22,744 nucleotides of DNA from a virus, in IMG/VR virus record IMGVR_UViG_3300006916_000425, positions 1-22,744 of that record; one strand, written 5' to 3'. The notes beneath the pieces were generated by a model. That model did not search any database. It was given only the letters and a program-made list of their open reading frames with translations, and was not told where the DNA came from. Within the stretch, counting starts at the first letter, position 1. Every line of letters begins with the position of its first letter. Below are positions 6,712-12,193 of this stretch, piece by piece. The position numbers and the translations under genes are program-made.

Positions 6712-7436
6712 GATGCCGGTCCTTTATTCTCAATTACTTTCACTCGGTTAATGAAAGTTTCTCTAATGTCTGAATATTTATTTATCTCATGCTTACGCAC
6801 AAAACCATCTAAGTCTACACAATCACCAATCTTCATTTCCCATGCTTCATGCTTATCGTATGTGACCCAAGTTTTAATCAGATTTCTATGTCGGTCACAA
6901 AACGTATATATCCAACTGTCATGGTCTTGCATATGATGCTTCTGTATCAACTTAATGAAAAAGTTTTTACGCTTACCTGGCACACCTACATAATCGCTAT
7001 TCTTGTGTGCTTCATTAAATGCATCACGTTCTTTACCTTTCAGATAAGTTGGAACCATCGCTACTATGTAACCAATATTTTTCTCGGAGCAAGTATTTTG
7101 CAGAGATAAAGCAATACAAGTATTAATGAATTCATTCTGCGTTGGTTTCATGTATCGAAAGTAATCAAGTACTTTCTGCGCTTCGGACAACTTAGTCTCA
7201 TAATTTTCATCATAAGACTGAATAGTATAGTCAGGATTCGGCGCCTGGCATTGACGATGTACAAATTCTACAACTTTATCTTTTGTAGATTTGACACCGT
7301 GACCGTCGCCACGATATCCTGACCTAGCATTGCCGATGAAGTGACCGTCTTTGTCAATCTCGTACAATGCCCTTGCAATAATATCAGTAAGTTTTAAATT
7401 GTTGTCCATAGTCATTGTCCATAAACCCATCTTCAT
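6708..7436 (-). CDS. Hypothetical protein with OB-fold-like C-terminal domain
   Basis: A 242-aa protein of no recognised name. The N-terminal region (LTDIIARALYEIDKDG..., FIGNARSGYRGDG) is mixed alpha/beta. From about residue 148 the sequence (YVGVPGKRKNFFIKLI, then IYTFCDRHRNLIKTWVTYD and DGFVRKHEINKYSDIRETFINRVKVI) resembles an OB-fold module found in several phage nucleic-acid proteins, where a strand G-x-V-x-x-H precedes T-x-x-x-R-V-K. Binding to DNA or RNA is inferred. Candidate starts are ATGs at 7436, 7430, 7415 and 7409, and no strong ribosome-binding site separates them. The gene overlaps the upstream zinc protein by up to 53 nt. Confidence 0.75.
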   Translation of the reverse strand: MKMGLWTMTMDNNLKLTDIIARALYEIDKDGHFIGNARSGYRGDGHGVKSTKDKVVEFVHRQCQAPNPDYTIQSYDENYETKLSEAQKVLDYFRYMKPTQNEFINTCIALSLQNTCSEKNIGYIVAMVPTYLKGKERDAFNEAHKNSDYVGVPGKRKNFFIKLIQKHHMQDHDSWIYTFCDRHRNLIKTWVTYDKHEAWEMKIGDCVDLDGFVRKHEINKYSDIRETFINRVKVIENKGPAS

Positions 7437-7572
7437 TTTCGTTCATCTCTGGTTCTGGTTCATACTGTGGTTCGCACTCACAACCACCACAGTCTATACA
7501 AGCGAAACACTGATAGCAAGAGAACTCATCTGCTTTCAGTGTATCATCACCGCATACGCTACATTTATACAT
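7384..7572 (-). CDS. Small cysteine-rich (zinc-binding) protein
   Basis: A 62-aa protein with eight cysteines in its first 33 residues: CSVC (4-7), CYQC (19-22), CIDC (25-28) and CGGCEC (28-33, sharing C28). This would hold two zinc ions, as in rubredoxin-like or RING-like knuckles. The C-terminus is acidic (EPQYEPEPEMNENEDG). I start it at 7572 rather than at upstream alternatives because GGGGG (7580-7584) sits seven bases before this ATG. Partner and function are unknown; small zinc proteins of phages often bind host enzymes. Confidence 0.65.
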   Translation of the reverse strand: MYKCSVCGDDTLKADEFSCYQCFACIDCGGCECEPQYEPEPEMNENEDGFMDNDYGQQFKTY

Positions 7573-7780
7573 ATATTGACCCCCTTTCCATTTGAATTTG
7601 TGCATCCCACTTCGCCGCTTGTTCATCTGCCCACTTGTCGTAGTCTTTCAGAACTTGCTCTTTCTCTTCTAATAAACTAGCAAGAGAGTTAAGTGCCATA
7701 CGCTTTTCATCTGAAGCACCCTCTTCAAATGCTATAATAGCATTCTTCAAAACATCAACATCACGAATAACATCATTCAT
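7565..7780 (-). CDS. Hypothetical small helical protein
   Basis: A 71-aa protein predicted to be almost entirely helical and acidic (VLKNAIIAFEEGASDEKRM, SLLEEKEQVLKDYDKWADEQ), possibly a short coiled coil. The ATG at 7780 is chosen because GGAGG lies seven bases upstream; a further upstream start at 7798 would overlap the preceding gene. No family recognised. Its end overlaps the start of the zinc protein by 8 nt. Confidence 0.65.
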   Translation of the reverse strand: MNDVIRDVDVLKNAIIAFEEGASDEKRMALNSLASLLEEKEQVLKDYDKWADEQAAKWDAQIQMERGSIYV

Positions 7781-7794
7781 CACTAAACCTCCAA

Positions 7795-8007
7795 TCAATG
7801 ATACTGAAGAAGTTCATTTGCTTCTTCAGGAGTTGCGAAATACTCAGAGAGACGGTCATAAGGCATGACAAAACCATGCTCTTTATAGACCTGACCTACA
7901 TACCAACCAGCGGCAGACGCCATTACTAGTGGTTGCGACACCATGAGTGTCTCACCGTATGAGACAGTCTCAGTAAACACGATTTCATCAGATTTCCAAA
8001 CTTGCAT
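7795..8007 (-). CDS. Hypothetical protein, 70 aa
   Basis: A small protein of unknown role with alternating hydrophobic and polar segments (IVFTETVSYGETLMVSQPLVM, then GWYVGQVYKEHGFVMPYDRL) that look like beta strands, and a C-terminal helix (TPEEANELLQ). The ATG at 8007 has an AGAGGTG site and its own promoter (8035-8066), so it would be the first gene of a small-gene operon running to the glutaredoxin. Confidence 0.65.
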   Translation of the reverse strand: MQVWKSDEIVFTETVSYGETLMVSQPLVMASAAGWYVGQVYKEHGFVMPYDRLSEYFATPEEANELLQYH

Positions 8008-8034
8008 AATTCACCTCTTTCATCACAGTATAGT

Positions 8035-8066
8035 ATTATATTAACAAATCAATCATGCTTTGTCAA
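8035..8066 (-). promoter_or_regulatory. Sigma70-type early promoter with overlapping -10 options
   Basis: On the minus strand TTGACA (8066-8061) is followed at 17 nt by TAATAT and at 20 nt by TATAAT (8040-8035), overlapping as TAATATAAT. The -35 lies in a perfect hairpin ATGCTT-GACA-AAGCAT (8070-8055). It would drive the gene starting at 8007. Confidence 0.65.
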
Positions 8067-8074
8067 GCATTTTT

Positions 8075-8341
8075 TTAAGAAAATGCAATCAATGCGAGTA
8101 GCAAGGAGTTCAGCGAGAACCCTATCGCATTCGATACAATGTATAGCATATCTTTAGCATAGATTGCCCGCACTAGGAACAAGGACAGTCCTAACCAGAC
8201 TAGCAAGATAAAGTTCAGTGGAGGTAGATGGGTCGACCATCCCATCAGAACTGAGATTGATGTTGGAGCAGTTGCTCCATGTATTAGGATCATTCCGATC
8301 CACCCACACATTTCTGGGATTTTATTTTTCACATTATTCAT
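8075..8341 (-). CDS. Three-helix membrane protein, SemiSWEET/PQ-loop-like
   Basis: An 88-aa integral membrane protein with three hydrophobic helices (about 13-34, 42-60, 65-86). Length, topology and landmarks resemble SemiSWEET proteins: a glycine-rich first helix with P26, a PP pair before helix 2 (HLPPLNF), an aromatic-basic turn ending in YAKD, and an asparagine in helix 3 (VSNAIGFSLN). SemiSWEETs are homodimeric sugar transporters. The match is by pattern only; the canonical PQ dipeptide is missing, so it could be an unrelated small membrane protein. It is transcribed from its own promoter (8365-8396) and has an AGGAG ribosome-binding site. Confidence 0.65.
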   Translation of the reverse strand: MNNVKNKIPEMCGWIGMILIHGATAPTSISVLMGWSTHLPPLNFILLVWLGLSLFLVRAIYAKDMLYIVSNAIGFSLNSLLLALIAFS

Positions 8342-8364
8342 AATATAACTCCTTTTCTTATTGT

Positions 8365-8396
8365 ATTATAGTAACACACTTTTTTAGAGTTGTCAA
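8365..8396 (-). promoter_or_regulatory. Sigma70-type early promoter for the membrane protein gene
   Basis: On the minus strand TTGACA (8396-8391), then TACTAT at 17 nt and TATAAT at 20 nt (8370-8365), overlapping as TACTATAAT. The TGA inside TTGACA is also the stop codon of the upstream gene (8393-8395). It has the same two-option -10 layout as the promoter at 8035-8066. Confidence 0.65.
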
Positions 8397-8599
8397 GCAA
8401 TTTCTTCGATTGTTATGCGATATTTTTTCATATTCATATCACACAAATCAATAGTCTTTTTCGTTGACACGAATGCACCATTCGCATCAAGGTCCATCTT
8501 GATAGGGTCAATCAATCCGATAATATTATCGGGATCATACTTCAATAGTGCTTTACGAACTACATCAGCGATTTTATCACAGTATGCTAAATTCATCAT
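8393..8599 (-). CDS. Hypothetical protein, 68 aa
   Basis: Unrecognised small soluble protein (MMNLAYCDKIADVVRKALLK ... ITIEEIA), probably an N-terminal helix followed by strands. The start is the ATG at 8599, which overlaps the upstream TGA stop as ATGA and has GGAG six bases before it; upstream TTG or GTG options have no such support. The stop codon is embedded in the -35 box of the next gene's promoter. Confidence 0.65.
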   Translation of the reverse strand: MMNLAYCDKIADVVRKALLKYDPDNIIGLIDPIKMDLDANGAFVSTKKTIDLCDMNMKKYRITIEEIA

Positions 8600-8808
8600 A
8601 TATTCTCCTTCTTTACCCAAGTCTCATAATTCACACCAGACCAAGTATAACCTTGGTTTATCTTATAGTCTTCATATGCTTGAAGAACTCGCATAGAAAT
8701 CTGCATCGCCCTAGGCGAATTGTCAATATAAGCGACTACTTCTTCAACAGTCATATCTAATTTTTTTGCTTCTTTTCGCAGAACTGTCATTGCATCTTTT
8801 ATTAACAT
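8596..8808 (-). CDS. Hypothetical helical protein, 70 aa
   Basis: A small protein of unknown family with several helices (MLIKDAMTVLRKEAKKLDMT, VEEVVAYIDN, AMQISMRVLQAYEDY) and an aromatic C-terminal stretch (GYTWSGVNYETW). I use the ATG at 8808, which shares one base with the upstream TAA (TAATG) and has GGAG about eight bases upstream, rather than a GTG at 8817. Translationally coupled to both neighbours. Confidence 0.65.
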   Translation of the reverse strand: MLIKDAMTVLRKEAKKLDMTVEEVVAYIDNSPRAMQISMRVLQAYEDYKINQGYTWSGVNYETWVKKENI

Positions 8809-9047
8809 TATTTCCACTCCAATCCAAACTTCTCAATCATAATATCACGAACTCGTTCTCTGTCAACACTGTCACCACAGAAGTTCTCAATACCAAACTT
8901 TTTCCAACAGTCTGCTGTTGCCTCAAGAATCATCTCTGGTGTAGCACCAATAGGATAAACTGCATCAGGCACATTACCGTAGAAACTCTCTACATACACA
9001 AGGAAATCAGTCAACTTTCCAACAATTGTTTCAATACTCTTATTCAT
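8808..9047 (-). CDS. Hypothetical protein, 79 aa
   Basis: Unrecognised small protein. The N-terminal half is helical (MNKSIETIVGKLTDFLVYVE) and the rest is mixed, ending in KFGLEWK. No catalytic or membrane motif. It is the first gene after a promoter with perfect consensus elements (9078-9106) and has an AGAGGT ribosome-binding site, so it should be strongly and early expressed, with the next two genes coupled behind it. Confidence 0.65.
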   Translation of the reverse strand: MNKSIETIVGKLTDFLVYVESFYGNVPDAVYPIGATPEMILEATADCWKKFGIENFCGDSVDRERVRDIMIEKFGLEWK

Positions 9048-9077
9048 AATTTACCTCTTTTCTCACTTTCTATATTC

Positions 9078-9106
9078 ATTATAAACGCAAAAAACCCTCT
9101 TGTCAA
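9078..9106 (-). promoter_or_regulatory. Perfect-consensus sigma70-type early promoter
   Basis: On the minus strand TTGACA (9106-9101), exactly 17 nt, TATAAT (9083-9078). The -35 hexamer lies in the loop of the terminator hairpin at 9091-9113. It would drive genes 9047 to 8393. Confidence 0.8.
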
Positions 9107-9113
9107 GGGTTTT
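9091..9113 (-). terminator. Rho-independent terminator, overlapping a promoter
   Basis: On the minus strand an 8-bp perfect stem AAAACCCT / AGGGTTTT encloses the 7-nt loop TGACAAG, and the 3' arm continues into six Ts in total. It lies 33 nt past the stop of the gene at 9146-9457. The same bases supply the -35 region of the next promoter. Confidence 0.7.
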
Positions 9114-9145
9114 CTGGTAAAAAAGTGGTAAAAATGTGGTTTTTT

Positions 9146-9457
9146 TTATGTCGCAACTGTCATATTATGTCGTTTTTGTGATATAGGTGAAAAAGACCTT
9201 GCAGTTTTAGGTTCTACACGGACATCTGCTTCGGGTAGAACAAAATGACATTCATATTCTTCATTCGACCATTTCCAGTCATCTTCATACTTCAATACTG
9301 TGAATGAGTTTTGTTCGCCAAAGTTCATGAAAGCAACAGTAATCCATTCCTTTGTCATATCATCTGAAAATCTGTTAGGCATAATACGAACTTCTGCGGG
9401 TAACTTTTTACTGTCACTCTTTCTCGTCAACTCTACTATACGTCTTTCAATGTCCAT
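9146..9457 (-). CDS. Hypothetical protein, 103 aa, behind a late box
   Basis: A soluble protein of unknown function. It begins with a charged helix (MDIERRIVELTRKSDSKK), continues with predicted strands (VRIMPNRF, WITVAFMNFGEQNSFTVLKY) and a tryptophan-rich DDWKWSNEEYECHF segment, and ends with a basic polar tail. It is a single-gene transcription unit: a TATAAATA box lies 22 nt upstream and a terminator follows. A GGAG ribosome-binding site precedes the ATG at 9457. Confidence 0.65.
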   Translation of the reverse strand: MDIERRIVELTRKSDSKKLPAEVRIMPNRFSDDMTKEWITVAFMNFGEQNSFTVLKYEDDWKWSNEEYECHFVLPEADVRVEPKTARSFSPISQKRHNMTVAT

Positions 9458-9478
9458 GTCTACTCCGTGATGTATGAC

Positions 9479-9486
9479 TATTTATA
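9479..9486 (-). promoter_or_regulatory. T4-type late promoter box TATAAATA
   Basis: A perfect TATAAATA on the minus strand directly after the stop codon of the large membrane protein gene (9488) and 21 nt before the ATG at 9457. It would give a leader of about 15 nt that still contains the GGAG ribosome-binding site. Confidence 0.6.
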
Positions 9487-9487
9487 T

Positions 9488-10678
9488 TTACTTTTTCTTG
9501 TCATTTTCTACTCTTCTATTTTCTTCAATATAGTCATGATGTACGATACCACTATTTGGTACTTTCCACTCTCTTCTCTTCTTAAACTTTTCCCATAGTG
9601 TATCTTCATCTTCACTTACAATTTTTTTGACCTGCTCTGTCTCATCCGTTCTTTTTGTTTCCTCAGAGATGGTATGAACCTCTTTAGTTTCTGGTTTACT
9701 CTCTTCAGTCTCTTCGGTATCAATGATCCCTGGTACTTGAACAGCATGTGCATCTACCTCCGTATTCTTCTTTTCAATAACACTATTCTCCACATTCTCT
9801 GGCACTTCAGACTTGTCCTCAGACACAGTGTCCACTCCCTCGGATATATCGACTTCCTGCACCCTGTCTGTAGATAGTTCTGTAAAGTCTCCAACTTGCT
9901 CTGTGGGGACCGTGAATTTTTTCTTCTCATCTCTATGCTCTCTCAGTGATTGGTTCGCCGCAATCAGTAGTAAAACTGCTAACGGGTCGAATACAAAAAT
10001 CAACAGTAAGATAACCCATCTCACTGCTTCATCAAAGTGGTCTTTCGCTTCATCACCATAGATAAGTTCTGCGATATATTTGAGAGGTCCTACTTCTGCT
10101 TCAAGTGCAATCTGCTCTTTACTTAATACTAGTTTCTCACCTTCTAACTCATCGATATTATTCTGCGCTTCACTGATGACTGCTTCTAACTCTGCTCTTT
10201 CTTCTTTCTGTGATTGACGAACAGCAATAGCACCCTCTGGTCCACGAATACGGTCAAAGTTCATGAGAATTTGCACTGCTTCATCCAACTGTCCAATAAC
10301 TTTCGTGGCATCTTCTATGGTAGTTACTTCTCTTGTAATTTTCTGTTCAATTCTTTCGATTACAACAGTGTTATCACCAGTAGCAATTGTCTGGTCTAAG
10401 TGTGCTTTTGATAAGAAACCAAAGATACCCATGCTTGTGATGAATATGAGTACTACAACTGCAAGTGTCAAATACGACTTCAGTAGTAGTGGTGTTTTAT
10501 TCCAGTTCTGATACAACCAAGATGCTGTGACTAGTTTTCCTACTTCTAGCACACCACCCATCAATAGAACAGGTAGTTTTGCGGCACTAAAGATAGCGGC
10601 AAGACCTAGTAAAGAGTATAGTGCGGCGATTGCTGAAATTGATAATGCCGACAATAGAGTAATTAGTGCTAGTGTCAT
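9488..10678 (-). CDS. Large phage membrane protein with coiled coil and acidic tail
   Basis: A 396-aa integral membrane protein of a kind I recall from T4-like marine phages, function unknown. Hydrophobic segments lie at about 3-31, 33-57 and 67-90, with the conserved-looking MGGVLEVGKLVTASWLYQNW between. Residues 105-200 form a likely coiled coil and a further membrane helix spans about 221-242. The last 150 residues are a highly charged, low-complexity tail rich in Glu, Asp, Thr and Val, ending in basic KKK. It overlaps the RuvC-like gene as ATGA and is the last gene of the primase-to-membrane-protein operon. A role in organising replication at the membrane is possible but unproven. Confidence 0.75.
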   Translation of the reverse strand: MTLALITLLSALSISAIAALYSLLGLAAIFSAAKLPVLLMGGVLEVGKLVTASWLYQNWNKTPLLLKSYLTLAVVVLIFITSMGIFGFLSKAHLDQTIATGDNTVVIERIEQKITREVTTIEDATKVIGQLDEAVQILMNFDRIRGPEGAIAVRQSQKEERAELEAVISEAQNNIDELEGEKLVLSKEQIALEAEVGPLKYIAELIYGDEAKDHFDEAVRWVILLLIFVFDPLAVLLLIAANQSLREHRDEKKKFTVPTEQVGDFTELSTDRVQEVDISEGVDTVSEDKSEVPENVENSVIEKKNTEVDAHAVQVPGIIDTEETEESKPETKEVHTISEETKRTDETEQVKKIVSEDEDTLWEKFKKRREWKVPNSGIVHHDYIEENRRVENDKKK

Positions 10679-11238
10679 AGACGGTCTATTCCTGCTTTGC
10701 AGATATAAAAAGCATCGACAATATCTGTCACTGGCGAATCCAGTGTGTCTTGCCCCATTATATCTTTTAACTGTAATATATATTTATGTTGTTTCAGAAA
10801 TGCTTCATACATTGCTTCTTTATTAGCATTACCTTTATCTGTAGCATACTTCTTAACTTCTGCCGGCGAGATTGTACTATAAGTCATTTGATTACGATAC
10901 AAACGCATCTTTAAAGCACCTGCGTTCTCTCCTATATGAAAGACACGACCTTTTGCGCCCATAGCGTAATCTTCTATGAAAACATGATTTATTGATTGCA
11001 GACCAAACTGAGCATCCTGTTTGCTCATGCAACTCATCGCCCAACTAGAAATATTGTGATAGCGTTCTTCTGCACTATCCCATGGTTTATGAAGGTCACC
11101 ATAGATGTTATTCCAGGTGCCTTCATATTTCTTTTTGGTTGTTAAGAAATAAAACTGACAGGTAAAAAATGAAACATCTTCACTAGGCGATATGCATATC
11201 GCTGGACTGCTTAGTGAATAGTCTATCCCTACATACAT
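10675..11238 (-). CDS. RuvC-like Holliday-junction resolvase
   Basis: An RNase H-fold nuclease expected to resolve branched DNA before packaging. With the start MYVGIDYSL (187 aa) the acidic residues are D6 (strand 1), E89 in VFIEDYAMG, and D172 and D175 in VTDIVDAFYIC, as in RuvC. The segment FHIGENAGALKMRLY and the STISPAEVKKY...NANKEAMYEAF stretch also match phage RuvC-like proteins. A longer frame starts at 11274, but the 11238 start removes overlap with the upstream gene and puts strand 1 at the N-terminus, as usual. Classical T4 uses endonuclease VII (gp49) for this job, so this would be a replacement. Confidence 0.85.
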   Translation of the reverse strand: MYVGIDYSLSSPAICISPSEDVSFFTCQFYFLTTKKKYEGTWNNIYGDLHKPWDSAEERYHNISSWAMSCMSKQDAQFGLQSINHVFIEDYAMGAKGRVFHIGENAGALKMRLYRNQMTYSTISPAEVKKYATDKGNANKEAMYEAFLKQHKYILQLKDIMGQDTLDSPVTDIVDAFYICKAGIDRL

Positions 11239-11239
11239 T

Positions 11240-11641
11240 TTATTTCTGAAATTGCAGAGAATATTGTCTGCCATTGTGTGTGAATTTTACAATGGAATGA
11301 CTATATACAGTTTTCACTTCTTCTTCGTATCTTGTTTCTACTGTGCAAAATCTTGCAGGTTGTGCTTTTGCTTGACTGTTGTTGTGACCTATAATACCAC
11401 CAATGACTGCGCCTACTGCACCCCCATTGTCTACGTTCTTTGTCACGTTATTACCAATCAGACCACCAATAATAGCACCTTTGAGCATATCACCTGACCT
11501 GTCTCCTGATACTGTTCTATCTGTACAGACTTCTACCTGATATGGTTTCTTAATGATGACTTGTTTGTTTACATCAGTCACCGTTTGAGCATTTGCTGTT
11601 GTTGTAAATAGTGCAATTGCACCAATCAAAATATACTTCAT
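11240..11641 (-). CDS. Exported glycine-zipper protein
   Basis: A 133-aa protein with a signal peptide (MKYILIGAIALFTTTANA, likely cut before Q19) and a glycine-zipper segment at about 54-86 (GAIIGGLIGNN, GGAVGAVIGGIIG). This is the arrangement of bacterial 17-kDa-antigen/2TM glycine-zipper envelope proteins. Two cysteines (C39, C99) could form a periplasmic disulfide. The C-terminal part (YEEEVKTVYSHSIVKFTHNG) looks like beta strands. It lies between the MazG-like and RuvC-like genes, with a TAATG overlap upstream. An envelope role such as superinfection exclusion or membrane modification is inference; acquisition from a host is plausible. Confidence 0.75.
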   Translation of the reverse strand: MKYILIGAIALFTTTANAQTVTDVNKQVIIKKPYQVEVCTDRTVSGDRSGDMLKGAIIGGLIGNNVTKNVDNGGAVGAVIGGIIGHNNSQAKAQPARFCTVETRYEEEVKTVYSHSIVKFTHNGRQYSLQFQK

Positions 11642-12036
11642 TATAAGTCTCCTTCTTTCCTGTTTTCGCTAAAATATGCGTCAAACTCGCCTCCAGGATA
11701 TCGACTTTCTAGTTTGAACACATTCTCTTTGATTACATCATTAGGGTCTAAATCCAATGCGCTACATGCATTAACCCAATACCAAATAATATCCCCCAAC
11801 TCTCGTTTGAGGTGAAATATGGTGTCATCATCCAAAGGTTTTCCTTGGAACACACATTTCTTAATAATTTCATTGAATTCGCCTCCTTCACTTGATAGTC
11901 CGATACCTGCAGTCAATAATGTAGCAATATTGACTTTATTGTCCAACTGCATTAGTCTACCTTCTAAATTATGTAGACTTTTACTTTCAATACTTGTCAC
12001 ACTTGTCACAAACTTCTGATAATCATTTAATTTCAT
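11641..12036 (-). CDS. MazG-like nucleotide pyrophosphohydrolase
   Basis: A 131-aa all-alpha NTP pyrophosphohydrolase-like protein. The metal-binding pattern ExxE (E50-G-G-E53 in SSEGGEFNEII) and ExxD (E79-L-G-D82 in RELGDIIWYW) is present. These enzymes hydrolyse (d)NTPs to monophosphates; marine phages carry them often, and roles in recycling host nucleotides or in altering (p)ppGpp have been proposed. It lies directly after ribonucleotide reductase, which fits nucleotide-pool control. TAATG overlaps couple it to both neighbours. Confidence 0.85.
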   Translation of the reverse strand: MKLNDYQKFVTSVTSIESKSLHNLEGRLMQLDNKVNIATLLTAGIGLSSEGGEFNEIIKKCVFQGKPLDDDTIFHLKRELGDIIWYWVNACSALDLDPNDVIKENVFKLESRYPGGEFDAYFSENRKEGDL

Positions 12037-12185
12037 TATTCTTCATCCTCTTCAAAATCTAATTCACTTTCTACTTCGCCCCCACAAAAAGGACACGTTT
12101 GCACATCATAATAATCTTCATCCATATTGTGTGATATCTTAAACTCGGCATCACAATGAGTACAAAAATATGTCTTCCCTCTCAT
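12036..12185 (-). CDS. 49-aa zinc-ribbon protein
   Basis: A short gene between nrdB and the mazG-like gene. It encodes 49 aa with two cysteine pairs: YFCTHC (C8, C11) near the N-terminus and TCPFCGG (C31, C34), a classical zinc ribbon, then an acidic tail (ESELDFEEDEE). AGGAG lies six bases before the ATG at 12185, and its TAA shares one base with the next ATG. The spacing and motif make it a real gene despite its size. The partner is unknown; the location suggests a link with the nucleotide genes. Confidence 0.8.
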   Translation of the reverse strand: MRGKTYFCTHCDAEFKISHNMDEDYYDVQTCPFCGGEVESELDFEEDEE

Positions 12186-12193
12186 AAGAACTC

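Noticed and set aside
7351-7680. 109-aa hydrophobic open frame on the plus strand
   Set aside because: It overlaps three minus-strand genes with good start signals. Its hydrophobic composition reflects antisense reading of charged codons.
8055-8076. Perfect hairpin plus T run that looks like a terminator on the plus strand
   Set aside because: No plus-strand gene precedes it. On the minus strand the 3' arm is followed by only weak T content, and the sequence is better explained as the -35 region of the promoter at 8035-8066.
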